From NCBI GenBank assembly GCA_046351095.1, contig JAXLZC010000001.1:1488001-1552000 (forward strand): a DNA stretch of 64,000 bases, written 5' to 3'. The translations under genes were made by a program, and so were the position numbers. Within the stretch, counting starts at the first letter, position 1; each line of letters begins with the position of its first letter. The notes below the pieces were generated by a model, which was given only the letters and a program-made list of their open reading frames with translations, was not told the DNA's origin and made no database searches. Below are positions 43,792-53,557 of this stretch, piece after piece. This DNA is from BQWY01 sp046351095. Its GTDB lineage: Bacteria; Nitrospirota; Nitrospiria; Nitrospirales; Nitrospiraceae.

Positions 43792-44618
43792 GCCGACGCC
43801 CCTTTCTTCAGATTCCGCACGAGGAAAAACTGGAAGGCCGCGGCGATACCCATCGCGAGCAACGCATACCAGTAGGCCGAATAGTCCGGCGGCGGTTCTG
43901 CACGGAAATACCACCAGGAGGAGACGGCCTTCATGGAGCCACGCTCCTTCACTTCCCCGCTCTCAAGTTTCTTTCCATCCCACACGGCAAAGGCCAAATT
44001 GATGAAGTCTCCGGGCTTGACCTGGGTGTCTTCGGCGGTATTCGGAGTCGACAGGGCGCGAGAGAAGACGACCTTCCACTTCCCCCCGTCATAGACACCC
44101 TTCGCCTTGACGTCTTGATCCCCCTGGGCCTTCAACGTGCCGAAGCCCTTGGCCGTCATGTCGACGCCCTTGCCGTCTTTATTCTTCCAGAACCAAATGT
44201 TGACGGGCCCCCCCTCAACCTGCATCATCGGCTGACCGTGGGCGAAGTGCGCCTTCTTGTCGCCGACCATAAATTCGATGGCGGCGGCATCGTCGGGATC
44301 CTGCGTCGGATCTTCGTACTCGAGCAGAATGGCGACGTTTTGCCCGTCATGCAGGCTGCGGATCTTCACGGTATTCACCGTGACGGACTGAATACGATCT
44401 TTCCAGTGCACTTGCGGCGACATCGGGAATTCCGAAGACGGCGCCTGGCTCCAGGCGGCTGCAGTCGGATCCTCGGCAGGCAAGCTTCCTTTGATCAGCG
44501 GAGCGCGAACGGCCACGCTTTCCTGCGCAGACGCCTCGGTCGGGATGAGCCCAAAGCCGAGTGCCGCGAGGGCCACGCCCATCGCGAGGACTGAAGTCTT
44601 CACACGTGTGCTCAGCAT
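43788..44618 (-). CDS. ethylbenzene-dehydrogenase-gamma-like haem b protein with TM anchor
   Basis: A 276-residue protein with a signal peptide (LAMGVALAALGFGLIPTEASA), then an EB_dh-type beta-sandwich like the gamma (haem b) subunits of DMSO-reductase type II complexes: VHWKDRIQS, LLEYEDPTQDPDD, FWKNKDGKGVDMTA, WKVVFSRALSTP, INLAFAVWDG. A C-terminal TM helix (YWYALLAMGIAAAFQFFLV) anchors it. Haem-ligating residues cannot be assigned by eye. AAGGGG precedes ATG 44618. Usually associated with nitrite/nitrate oxidoreductase-like enzymes (NxrC); here it sits in the bc cluster. Confidence 0.8.
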   Translation of the reverse strand: MLSTRVKTSVLAMGVALAALGFGLIPTEASAQESVAVRAPLIKGSLPAEDPTAAAWSQAPSSEFPMSPQVHWKDRIQSVTVNTVKIRSLHDGQNVAILLEYEDPTQDPDDAAAIEFMVGDKKAHFAHGQPMMQVEGGPVNIWFWKNKDGKGVDMTAKGFGTLKAQGDQDVKAKGVYDGGKWKVVFSRALSTPNTAEDTQVKPGDFINLAFAVWDGKKLESGEVKERGSMKAVSSWWYFRAEPPPDYSAYWYALLAMGIAAAFQFFLVRNLKKGASA

Positions 44619-44662
44619 GTCGTGCCCCTTCTCGCCTGCTCGACGCAACGCCATCGCCGGTG

Positions 44663-45370
<708 letters not shown>

Positions 45371-45398
45371 TGTTCTCTCCCTTATTCCGAGCGGCTGA

Positions 45399-46067
45399 CT
45401 AGCGCAGAGCCCCAGCCTGAGCGAAGCGTTGAACTTCGGCTTTTGCCTTCGTCTTGGGCGCTGGAGCCGGAGCAGGAACCGGCTCCGCGGCAGGAGCCGC
45501 AGCCGGTTGAGCCGGGATATCCAAGTCCGCCATCGTCACACTGATCGGTTCACCGCTCATCTGCTGTAAGAACGCGATGACCGACATGATTTCGTTCTTC
45601 GACAAGCCGATGGGGTTCTTATTGATGTACGGCATACGCGCCGGATATTCCTTCGGCGCCCCCTCGTGGCGATAGTCAAGATAGATATAGCCTTGCGGGT
45701 CGGTCAGACTCTCGAAGATAAATTCTTTCGAGAGCTTCGCGCCGATACCCTTCAGGTCCGGACAACGAGCCGATTCGCTCGGGCCGATTGAGTGGCACAA
45801 GGCGCATTGGCCTTTGCTGAAGAAAATCTTTTGCCCAATGGCGGCCATGTCGTTCGGATTTTTGATGGTCGCGAGATCGATCTTTTCTTCGGCTGGCGGT
45901 AGCGAGGCCATCTGCGGCACCGCCAGCGCAACGAGCGAAAAGAGTCCGAGCACAATCATCACGAATCCGATGACCCGAACGAACCGAGCCGGGATGAAGA
46001 GGAGGATCGCAATCCCCGACCCGACAATCGACAGACCGATCAGCTGCAGCAGTGCAACTTCACTCAT
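45399..46067 (-). CDS. membrane-bound monohaem cytochrome c
   Basis: A 222-residue protein with two N-terminal TM helices (LLQLIGLSIVGSGIAILLFIP, IGFVMIVLGLFSLVALAVP) and a cytochrome domain with CALCH (GQCALCHSIGP). MPYINKN supplies the likely axial Met. The C-terminus is Pro/Ala-rich with a basic end. It overlaps the CydA-like gene by 4 nt (ATGA). Probably a subunit that anchors a haem c on the periplasmic face. Confidence 0.88.
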   Translation of the reverse strand: MSEVALLQLIGLSIVGSGIAILLFIPARFVRVIGFVMIVLGLFSLVALAVPQMASLPPAEEKIDLATIKNPNDMAAIGQKIFFSKGQCALCHSIGPSESARCPDLKGIGAKLSKEFIFESLTDPQGYIYLDYRHEGAPKEYPARMPYINKNPIGLSKNEIMSVIAFLQQMSGEPISVTMADLDIPAQPAAAPAAEPVPAPAPAPKTKAKAEVQRFAQAGALR

Positions 46068-47965
46068 GACTCGGATTCCCTTTTCATGCGTGGCTGTGTC
46101 GTGACGTCAGGTACCGCAATCGTATCCAAAGCGGGCGAACCTCCAGCCAACGCTGGAATCGCACCCGGTGCAAGCTTGCCCTTTTGGTCGTCGTATCCGG
46201 CCTTCGCCTTCGCTTTGTCGCCCATGGTGGCCACCCAGAAGATGAAGGAGACCAACAGGCAGAACAGGAAGGTGTTTAAAGCCATGAAGGCCGCCGCGTA
46301 CCCGAGGGCCGGCGAATAGGCGTACTGCGACGAGTCGCGCATGACCCCGTAGATGTGCCAGTGCACACGCGAGGACGATCGGGCGTAGCCCATGAGGGTC
46401 ATCAGAAGAATGACCATGACCGCGTTCAGGACCAGTGCATACCCAGCGCGCGGCGGCATGCGCCCCCAGACCATTTCCGTTGTCGTACGCGCACTCTTCA
46501 ACAGCAAGGCGGTGAGCGGCGTAATCGTCAACATGACGAAGATGACGATACCGACTTGTGAGGTCGAGAAGTAATTGATGCGGACGATGGCCGGAACGAA
46601 GTAGCCCCAGACACCGAGCACAATGACCGCGATACCGGCAAGAACAAGGACGGCCCCCATGACGGCCTTTGCCGCCTTCGCCCAGGTGGCCGTGTCTTCC
46701 TTCCCTGCACGCCAATACATGATGAAGCTCATGAACGTCACGAGAATCATCAGATTGGATACGGTCATTTTGGCCGACATGACGCCGAAGACGCCGAGGA
46801 GCGGATGGTGTGTACCGCCCATCTTTCGCGCTTCTTCCAAGCTGGCGACCAACGAGTGCGGGGTCATCCAGACGCCGAGGCACAAGAGTAGAATGACCAA
46901 CATCGCCAAGATTGGTTTACGATACTGCATTTCCGATCCCGGAATGCGGTAGGCAATACCGAGCCAGAAATAGTAGTTCGAGCCTAAGAACAACACACCG
47001 ATCAGCATGGCCTGCAGAATGAACAACCAGGAGAGGAATCCTCCCATGAGCGTGATGCCCATCTGCTGGTTGTACTGATAAATTTCGCGCATCAGCCAGT
47101 AACCGGCGAAAGGAAGCGGCAGCAATCCGAATACGCCGATGAAGTTCCCAACGTACCCCATCCAATCGTAGTGCGTGCGCTCTTCCGGCGTACGAGCCGA
47201 CAGGTACCGCACACCGGCGTAGGCACCGCACATATAGCCGCCGAGCACGACGTTCGCGATCAGGCGGTGAATGTTGACCGGCCACCAGGTCGGATTCCAG
47301 GTCGCGGCCCAGGCGCGAGCGATGTCGCTTCCCTCGGCGATGACCACAGGACTCGACTGGAATGTCGCCCATGAATTGGGAACGATCATGATGAAGAACG
47401 CAAAGACGTTCAGCATCAGTCCCAAAAACACGTGGAACGTCTTGGCGCCGCCTTCGGACATCGCGTCCCACCCGTACCAATAGAGGTACAAAGTCGCGGT
47501 CTCCAAAAGGAACATCAAACAGTAGACGACGAATGAGGGGAAGAAAATATCCGAGAGATAGAGCATCAACTTCGGATAAAACGCGAGCAGCATGAACAAC
47601 AAGATGCCGCCGAACAGCGCGGTCGTCGCATACGAGGAGGTCAGCAGCTTCGTGAACTCCTTCGCCAATTTATCGTAGCGCTTGTCGCCGCCCTTCCAGC
47701 CGACGACTTCGCACACCCATGCGAAAATCGGCACACCGAGCACGAATCCGGCCAACAACAAGTGGAGCTGCGCGATAATCCAAACAATGTTTCGGCTGCC
47801 GATCCCCGGAATGTCCCGATAGGCGGTCTGCGTTCCACCATCCTCGGCGAAGGCTCCCAAGGGACTCAAGAGCATCAACGCTCCGACGGCGGCAAGCATC
47901 CCGATCATGGCACCCATGCCGATCGAACGTCTGGCTGGGCGCTGGTGGTCGAGGGACGGGATCAT
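46064..47965 (-). CDS. cytochrome bd-like (CydA-like) membrane subunit
   Basis: A 633-residue polytopic membrane protein homologous to subunit I of cytochrome bd oxidase. Conserved features are IAQLHLLLAGFVLG (His68, in place of the haem b595/d ligand His19), FLLETATLYLYWYGWDAM (Glu in place of Glu107) and NIHRLIANVVLGGY (His in place of His186). The quinol-site GRQPW motif is not seen; WMTPHSLV is at the comparable place. ATG 47965 has AAGGAGA 8 nt upstream; an ATG at 47992 overlaps the previous stop and is the alternative start. No cydB is near. Confidence 0.82.
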   Translation of the reverse strand: MIPSLDHQRPARRSIGMGAMIGMLAAVGALMLLSPLGAFAEDGGTQTAYRDIPGIGSRNIVWIIAQLHLLLAGFVLGVPIFAWVCEVVGWKGGDKRYDKLAKEFTKLLTSSYATTALFGGILLFMLLAFYPKLMLYLSDIFFPSFVVYCLMFLLETATLYLYWYGWDAMSEGGAKTFHVFLGLMLNVFAFFIMIVPNSWATFQSSPVVIAEGSDIARAWAATWNPTWWPVNIHRLIANVVLGGYMCGAYAGVRYLSARTPEERTHYDWMGYVGNFIGVFGLLPLPFAGYWLMREIYQYNQQMGITLMGGFLSWLFILQAMLIGVLFLGSNYYFWLGIAYRIPGSEMQYRKPILAMLVILLLCLGVWMTPHSLVASLEEARKMGGTHHPLLGVFGVMSAKMTVSNLMILVTFMSFIMYWRAGKEDTATWAKAAKAVMGAVLVLAGIAVIVLGVWGYFVPAIVRINYFSTSQVGIVIFVMLTITPLTALLLKSARTTTEMVWGRMPPRAGYALVLNAVMVILLMTLMGYARSSSRVHWHIYGVMRDSSQYAYSPALGYAAAFMALNTFLFCLLVSFIFWVATMGDKAKAKAGYDDQKGKLAPGAIPALAGGSPALDTIAVPDVTTQPRMKRESES

Positions 47966-47991
47966 ATCGGCTCTCCTTGTTCCGTGCGACA

Positions 47992-48882
47992 TTACGGCTT
48001 GGCGGCCTTTGCGGGAGCGGCTGCTGCAGCGGGCTTCGCCGGCGCAGGCTTTGCGGCCTTGGCTTTCTGCGCTTCGATTTCCGCCTGACGGGCCTCCAGC
48101 GCCGTGATCTGCGAGTCGACCTGGTTGAGCGCCTTTTCGCCTTTATTGATCGACTCGAGCGGGCGAACAGTCGGCACCACCTTGGTTTCCGGCATCTTAT
48201 AGTCTTGGTGCGGATGGGGCGTGCTGACGGGGATAAACATCCAGAACACACAGGTAAGCAACACACCAGCCAACGTCGTGGCAGATAACATCAAGGTCTG
48301 GTCGCTCGGCACACGCATGAGGTCCCAGCGACGAATAAGCCCCTGATACGACTCAGCAGCAGGCGTGCTCTTGGACACCTGACGCAACACCACACGGCCG
48401 ATGATCGTCAGCCAGACCATGATCAACACAAGCAGAACTACCGTTGCCACCGATCCCCAGAGGGTCAGCTCGATCCCGATGCGCTCGGCGACCGGCACAT
48501 GCTTCATCAACTCGGTTTCCATGATGCTCTGGGCAACCGATTTGGCCACGTCCTTGACCGCGCCGCCGAGGTAATAAATCACCGGCAAGCAGACCACGTT
48601 CACGGCGGTCACTTGTGACCACAGCGTCATCGCGAGTCCATCAGGAGGATTAACGCGAAACTTTTCGAGGAAGAGTGTGCGTGTCACCACACCGATCGAC
48701 CAAATATCGATAGGGATCGACAACAGCAGGAAGAAGGCGAGCCCCGGCATTTCCCACGGATGGACGTGCATCGCCATGAATAACAAAATGATGGCGAGCT
48801 TGATGGGGGCTCCGGTCCAGAAGCTGTACCACGCGACGGCGAGGCCCGTCTTCAATGGCGTCATAGCTTGCGCGTCGTTCAT
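47992..48882 (-). CDS. integral membrane protein of the bc-type cluster, unknown function
   Basis: A 296-residue protein with five or more TM helices (PIKLAIILLFMAMHV, GLAFFLLLSIPIDIWSIG, VVLLVLIMVWLTIIGRVVL, ATTLAGVLLTCVFWMFIP) and a charged C-terminal extension with a short coiled coil (KALNQVDSQITALEARQAEIEA) ending in an Ala/Pro/Lys-rich tail. No haem motif. It lies between cytochrome b and the CydA-like gene, so it probably is a structural subunit of the complex. Confidence 0.72.
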   Translation of the reverse strand: MNDAQAMTPLKTGLAVAWYSFWTGAPIKLAIILLFMAMHVHPWEMPGLAFFLLLSIPIDIWSIGVVTRTLFLEKFRVNPPDGLAMTLWSQVTAVNVVCLPVIYYLGGAVKDVAKSVAQSIMETELMKHVPVAERIGIELTLWGSVATVVLLVLIMVWLTIIGRVVLRQVSKSTPAAESYQGLIRRWDLMRVPSDQTLMLSATTLAGVLLTCVFWMFIPVSTPHPHQDYKMPETKVVPTVRPLESINKGEKALNQVDSQITALEARQAEIEAQKAKAAKPAPAKPAAAAAPAKAAKP

Positions 48883-48909
48883 GAGGTCTCAGTGTTGCGT
48901 CGCGAGCGA

Positions 48910-50019
48910 CTAATCCAAGAACTCGCGGTTGATGATTGCGGACACAGTAAAGATCAAGATCGTCATCATGACCAGGATCCAGCCGATGAGCGACGCTGGA
49001 CGCTTAAAAATATTGCGTTCCGGGCTCGTGTCGATGAAGGGCAAAGCCGCCAAGAAGGCCATAAAGAGACCAGGCAAGCCGACCGCGCCCAAAAACTGCC
49101 CGAACTCACCGGCAAACATCTTCAGGCGCAACATCTGGAACAAGAACAGGAAGTACCACTCCGGCTCCGGATGGTATTCGCCTGGATCCGGTGTCGCTTC
49201 TTCCAGCAACACGACCGGCTCCCAAAACGCGAGCGCTGCCGTCGTGAAAAAGACCGCGACCATCCCGACGATGTCTTTCCAAATTTGCCGTGGGAAGAAG
49301 TAGTCGGTCTTGGCCTTCAACTCTTCCGAGCTGCCACGGAAGGGACCGGCTGGACCCGCCTTACGGAACAAGAAAATATGCAACCCGGCCAAGCCCATTA
49401 AGGTCGCCGGCAAAACCATGACGTGAATGACGAAGAATCGGCTCAACGTCATCTGCCCAGGCGTCGGGCCGCCCTTTAAGAAGCGAGCCATGAAGTCGCC
49501 GATGACCGGCGTCTTGTCCATGATTTCGACGCCGACGGTCGTGGCCCAATAGGCGCGCTGGTCCCATGGCAACAGGTACCCGGTGAAACCGAACGTCATG
49601 ACGATGCCGAACAGGGCGAGACCAACGAGCCAGATGAGCTCGCGGGGCTTTTTATAGGCGCCCCATAAAAAGACTTGGGATATGTGCGCAAAGACACAGA
49701 CGACCATCGCCGAACTACCCCAGAAGTGATAGCTCAGGAGGAACCAGCCGTAGTCCACCTCATGCAGAATATACTGAGTGCTGGCATAGGCGTGATCGGC
49801 GCTGGGCACGTAATAGAACATGAGCAGGATGCCGGTCACCGCCTGCATGATGAAGATGAACAGCAGGACGGAGCCGAAGACGTACGCCCAACGCGATCCA
49901 CCAGGGACCGGCTCATTGAGCATCTTTGCCTGCAACTTCTGCAAGCCGACCCGCTCGTCGATGAACTGAATGGCTTTTTCGAGTGCCGAAGGCTGTGTCG
50001 TCGTTGTTGGAGCGTTCAT
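48910..50019 (-). CDS. cytochrome b (quinol-oxidising subunit of the bc complex)
   Basis: A 369-residue cytochrome b. Conserved segments are ILLMFYYVPSADHAYAS, LLSYHFWGSSAMVVCVFAHISQ (haem b ligands), GFTGYLLPWDQRAYWATTV and the Qo-site PEWYF in HPEPEWYFLFLF. The start is ATG 50019, sharing one base with the stop of the Rieske gene (TAATG). This is the quinol-oxidising core of a bc1/b6f-type complex. It couples quinol oxidation to proton translocation with the Rieske protein. Confidence 0.93.
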   Translation of the reverse strand: MNAPTTTTQPSALEKAIQFIDERVGLQKLQAKMLNEPVPGGSRWAYVFGSVLLFIFIMQAVTGILLMFYYVPSADHAYASTQYILHEVDYGWFLLSYHFWGSSAMVVCVFAHISQVFLWGAYKKPRELIWLVGLALFGIVMTFGFTGYLLPWDQRAYWATTVGVEIMDKTPVIGDFMARFLKGGPTPGQMTLSRFFVIHVMVLPATLMGLAGLHIFLFRKAGPAGPFRGSSEELKAKTDYFFPRQIWKDIVGMVAVFFTTAALAFWEPVVLLEEATPDPGEYHPEPEWYFLFLFQMLRLKMFAGEFGQFLGAVGLPGLFMAFLAALPFIDTSPERNIFKRPASLIGWILVMMTILIFTVSAIINREFLD

Positions 50020-50960
50020 TAGAGGATTCGCGTCTGGCCCTTGGTGCCGGCCTTGAATTCCATATCAATGACTTTGATTTCGCCGCTCGGCGTCACCTGA
50101 ATCGGCAACGGATCGAGTGGGCGCGGGGCAGGGCCGTCAAGGACCTTCCCCGAAGCGTCGTAAATGCTCAAATGGCACGGGCACAGGAAGACTTCGCCGA
50201 GCACCTTGTGCTTCCGCCACTTATAGCCGCAGCCAAGATGCGGACACTTTCCAGAAAATGCGACGTAAGGCGTATCTTTTTTATTCGTCCAGACGAGGCG
50301 TCCCGCAGCATCACGGAACTCCATGTCCTTGCCCTTATAGACTTCATCGAGAATCTTGGGCGTCGCCTTCAAGACCCAGACGTTTTTGTCGATTTCCTGC
50401 TCCGGCATGAAGGCTTCTTTGACCTTCCGCTTAAACTTAAACTGAATGCCCGTATCCGCCTGTTTGATCTTGTTGGCGCTACCGACGGCAATCCACTGAT
50501 TGTCGAACGGCTGGTACATCGGCTTCATGAGGTACCGAAGGACCGGCCAAGCCAGGGGCATGCCGATAAAGAGACCGATCACGTGCGTAAACTTGGCGAA
50601 AAAGTTCCGTCGCGGAACATCCTTTTCGAGTTCCGGAACGGGAACGAGCACTTCACCCGATTCCACATGGAGGTTGTCCTCCAAGTGCGCGATTTCCACA
50701 TCGTGAATGCTGGTATAGTCGTTACGCGGGAACGCAGGGAGCTGTTCGATCTCGGCTGCGGTTCCCCGTACCTGCACGAGGTCGCCGGAGACGACCGTGA
50801 CTTGCCCGTACGGCACAGCACGCTCATCCGAAGAGCCAGGCGTAACAGACACGACCACGTGGCTGATCGCATGGGAAATAGGATCCATGACGATCCTGGT
50901 CACTTCGCCAAGATCGCGATCGGCAGCACGGACTTTCGAACGAAGTTTAGGCTGGAGCAT
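50019..50960 (-). CDS. Rieske iron-sulfur protein with N-terminal PRC-barrel domain
   Basis: A 313-residue protein. Residues 1-80 form a PRC-barrel-like domain (RAADRDLGEVTRIVMDPIS, AVPYGQVTVVSGDLVQV). A TM segment follows (about 122-145, KFTHVIGLFIGMPLAWPVL). The Rieske domain carries the cluster ligands Cys239, His241, Cys260 and His263 in CPHLGC and CPCHLS, with Cys244 and Cys262 as the disulfide pair. It passes electrons from quinol at cytochrome b to a c-type cytochrome. The extra PRC domain is an unusual addition for a Rieske subunit. Confidence 0.93.
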   Translation of the reverse strand: MLQPKLRSKVRAADRDLGEVTRIVMDPISHAISHVVVSVTPGSSDERAVPYGQVTVVSGDLVQVRGTAAEIEQLPAFPRNDYTSIHDVEIAHLEDNLHVESGEVLVPVPELEKDVPRRNFFAKFTHVIGLFIGMPLAWPVLRYLMKPMYQPFDNQWIAVGSANKIKQADTGIQFKFKRKVKEAFMPEQEIDKNVWVLKATPKILDEVYKGKDMEFRDAAGRLVWTNKKDTPYVAFSGKCPHLGCGYKWRKHKVLGEVFLCPCHLSIYDASGKVLDGPAPRPLDPLPIQVTPSGEIKVIDMEFKAGTKGQTRIL

Positions 50961-50962
50961 AG

Positions 50963-51778
50963 TTACTTCTTCTTGATGGGCTTCGGAGTGGCAACGGAAG
51001 TGTTCTTCATCGTGGCCAACCAGGCGGCCAACACATCCACGTCCTTCTCTTCCATCAACTCGCGATATTTGTCGGGCATCTTGCCCTTCTCATATTCGGC
51101 GTCGAACCCTTCGGCCATATAACTCTTCACATCGGTGATCTTGCGCTTGATCTCTTCAGCGGAGAGGTGCGAGCCGATGTTGTCCAGCTCAGGACCACGC
51201 TTTTTCCCGCCCTCGCCCTTGAGCTTGTGGCAGTTATAGCACTCCTGAAGCTGCCACTGCTCGAACCCAAGCCGCTCAAGGTCTGCACCGGTTGCAGTCG
51301 CCCCACCACCGCCGGCGGCCTTCGGCGCATCGCCGCCTGCACCGGCCGCGCCTGCACCTTCGGCGACAACATCCTTGCCCAAATTCTTCAGCCGATCTTG
51401 GAGGGCCGCAGCCTTTTCATCCAAGGCCTTTATGCGAGCCAACAAGATGTCGGTCTTGCCGGCTTCGTACAGCTTCAGCTTCGGCTCAAGGATCTTCTTG
51501 ATCTTGCCACGCTCGTCTTCCGGGTCGTACTGCGGAAGCACGGAGGCTCCACCGACGTACAAGGCACCCAAGATGGCATAGAAAATCACCAGCGCAATGA
51601 CGGCCTTGCCGCCGCCGATGGGCTGCATAGGCGCCTTGTCCAACAGCATAAAGACCGCCATGCCGAGCATGGCGTAGCCGAAGAACATGTACTGGAAGAT
51701 GTCCGGGAAGCCCAGCACCTTGGTCGCGATAAAAAGAACCACGCCCACCACGATGCCGCCGATCAATTTACGTATCAC
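50963..51778 (-). CDS. membrane-bound monohaem cytochrome c with Ala/Gly linker
   Basis: A 271-residue protein with three TM helices in the first 80 residues (LIGGIVVGVVLFIATKVLGF, MFFGYAMLGMAVFMLL, AVIALVIFYAILGALYVGG), a helical linker, an Ala/Gly-rich stretch (about 140-165) and a C-terminal cytochrome domain with CYNCH (QECYNCHKLKGEGG). A Met ligand may be in KMPDKY. It lies 2 nt upstream of the Rieske gene, so it is a close partner, perhaps the cytochrome c1 equivalent. Confidence 0.88.
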   Translation of the reverse strand: MIRKLIGGIVVGVVLFIATKVLGFPDIFQYMFFGYAMLGMAVFMLLDKAPMQPIGGGKAVIALVIFYAILGALYVGGASVLPQYDPEDERGKIKKILEPKLKLYEAGKTDILLARIKALDEKAAALQDRLKNLGKDVVAEGAGAAGAGGDAPKAAGGGGATATGADLERLGFEQWQLQECYNCHKLKGEGGKKRGPELDNIGSHLSAEEIKRKITDVKSYMAEGFDAEYEKGKMPDKYRELMEEKDVDVLAAWLATMKNTSVATPKPIKKK

Positions 51779-51817
51779 GTCGAGACTCCTTGCAACGATG
51801 GCGCGAGTGCGGCGCCG

Positions 51818-53521
51818 CTACTTGGCCCCTGCCGGGACGACCTTGGCTTCGTGCGAATGCCCCTTCGGATCTGCAGCACGGAGCGTCACAATGATGGCAA
51901 AGCTGACCACCGCATAGAACACCAGCGTAATGACGGTGATCCATGTCGCCGAATAGGCCAGGGTCGGCGTGAACGACTCCGGCGTAAAGTCCGGCAACAA
52001 GTTGTACACGTGGAAGTACTTTCGCAAGAGCGACCGCACAGCACCCATCAGACCCATCGTCCAAATGGCCGTGAATGCCAGGAAAATGAGCACGAATTGA
52101 GAGGCGAAGTCGATTTTGCCCCAGACGATCGTGCCTTGCCGAATGGCCCGGTTGTACATGATGTAGTTCAACACGGTGACGAACACGAGGGTGAACGCCG
52201 CCGCGTTCTTTGCCGGCATCAGCGCGAGGAAGTTCCACTCGGACGGCAATTCCAATTCCGGCACGAGCTTCGCGCCGGTCGGCACGAACCCATGCGGCGT
52301 CATCCAGATGGCGTTCCCGATGACGATCATCAAGAAGCCCACCTGAATGAAGGTGCGCGAGGACACGGTCATCGGGATGAACTTCCCGAGAATTACCGGC
52401 ACCACGATCAACGGAATCAAGATCATGAGCGATGTGGGATCCGGCGCCGGGAACACGGTCCAGGCCCAGGTCATCACGAACGGCGTGGCGGCCATCGCGA
52501 TGAGCGTAAAGAGCGACATCCGGACACGTTCAACGCCCTCGATCCGCTTCATACTCAGCCAGATGTAATAGTTGCTGGCGAGGAAGAGCAGGCCGACGAC
52601 GGCGCCCTGCATTTCGAAGAACATCGACAGCTGGTCGGCCATCATGTACGGACAGATCGACGCGTCGTAGTCGCACAATTCATAGGCCAACAAGTAGCCC
52701 ATAAACGGCAAGAACAAAAGGGCGCCGACGCCGATCAAGTTCCCGATGAACCCCATCCAATCGTAATAGGCGCGGTCTTCGTCCTTCTTGGACCCCATGA
52801 ACTGGTAGGCCGCGATCAGACCGGCAATGAATCCGCCGAACGTGATATTGCCGATCAAGCGGTGCAGGTTCATCGGCATCCAACTGTAGTTGAACACCTT
52901 GTCCCAGAGGGTAGCCTGCGCGATGAACTCGACGATCGACGCACCCTCGGCCTTCGCCGGCGTATTCATAAACGACGTCGGACCGTCGATCACAAACAGC
53001 GTAATCGTGCCGATCAAATTGAGCAGTACACCCAAGGCGATGTGGCGAGCCTTCTTGTCGCCCTTCATCGCATCCCAGGTATAGAAATAGAGATACAGGA
53101 TGATGGTTTCGCCGATGAACAGCAGCGGATAAATCACGGCGAAGATCAGGAAGAAGTGGTTGATCAACCAGGTCGTGAACGACGGATAGGTCGCCAACAA
53201 CACGAAGATGAACAGACCACCGGTCAGCGCGGTCATGCTGTAGAGAATGACCGTAACCTTCGTGACCTCCTTCGCCAATCGATCGAAGCGCGGATCCTGC
53301 TTCCGATAGCCGAGCCACTCCGAAATGACCACGAAGATGGGGGCGCCCAGAATGAAGCCCGCGAAGAGGATGTGAAGTTGGGCAACGATCCACACGGCCG
53401 TGCGGTTCCCCGTGTACGGGAAGTCCACTGCCGGGCCCGCCGGCACCTGGGCATACGCCGCAGATGCGAAGGCGACCAACAGCCCGATCGCAAGTAACAG
53501 AGGTCGGTGCCAGCTTTTCAT
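51818..53521 (-). CDS. cytochrome bd-like (CydA-like) membrane subunit
   Basis: A 567-residue polytopic protein with a signal-like N-terminus (LLLAIGLLVAFASAAYAQ). It has VAQLHILFAGFILG (His50), FIGETIILYLYFYTWDAM (Glu138) and MNLHRLIGNITFGG (His220), positions comparable to E. coli CydA His19, Glu107 and His186. A Glu99-like residue and GRQPW are absent; WMTPHGF occurs at the related place. ATG 53521 is used instead of 53551. It is a paralogue of the 46.1-48.0 kb gene and lies at the start of the operon. Oxidase activity is not established. Confidence 0.82.
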   Translation of the reverse strand: MKSWHRPLLLAIGLLVAFASAAYAQVPAGPAVDFPYTGNRTAVWIVAQLHILFAGFILGAPIFVVISEWLGYRKQDPRFDRLAKEVTKVTVILYSMTALTGGLFIFVLLATYPSFTTWLINHFFLIFAVIYPLLFIGETIILYLYFYTWDAMKGDKKARHIALGVLLNLIGTITLFVIDGPTSFMNTPAKAEGASIVEFIAQATLWDKVFNYSWMPMNLHRLIGNITFGGFIAGLIAAYQFMGSKKDEDRAYYDWMGFIGNLIGVGALLFLPFMGYLLAYELCDYDASICPYMMADQLSMFFEMQGAVVGLLFLASNYYIWLSMKRIEGVERVRMSLFTLIAMAATPFVMTWAWTVFPAPDPTSLMILIPLIVVPVILGKFIPMTVSSRTFIQVGFLMIVIGNAIWMTPHGFVPTGAKLVPELELPSEWNFLALMPAKNAAAFTLVFVTVLNYIMYNRAIRQGTIVWGKIDFASQFVLIFLAFTAIWTMGLMGAVRSLLRKYFHVYNLLPDFTPESFTPTLAYSATWITVITLVFYAVVSFAIIVTLRAADPKGHSHEAKVVPAGAK

Positions 53522-53557
53522 GATGTCTCGTTGCCCCTCCACGCGTCTCATACCCGG

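Noticed and set aside
51167..53497. A 776-codon open frame on the plus strand across two cytochrome genes
   Set aside because: Lies antisense to well-defined genes, very rich in His/Arg/Asp/Gln, with no ribosome-binding site.
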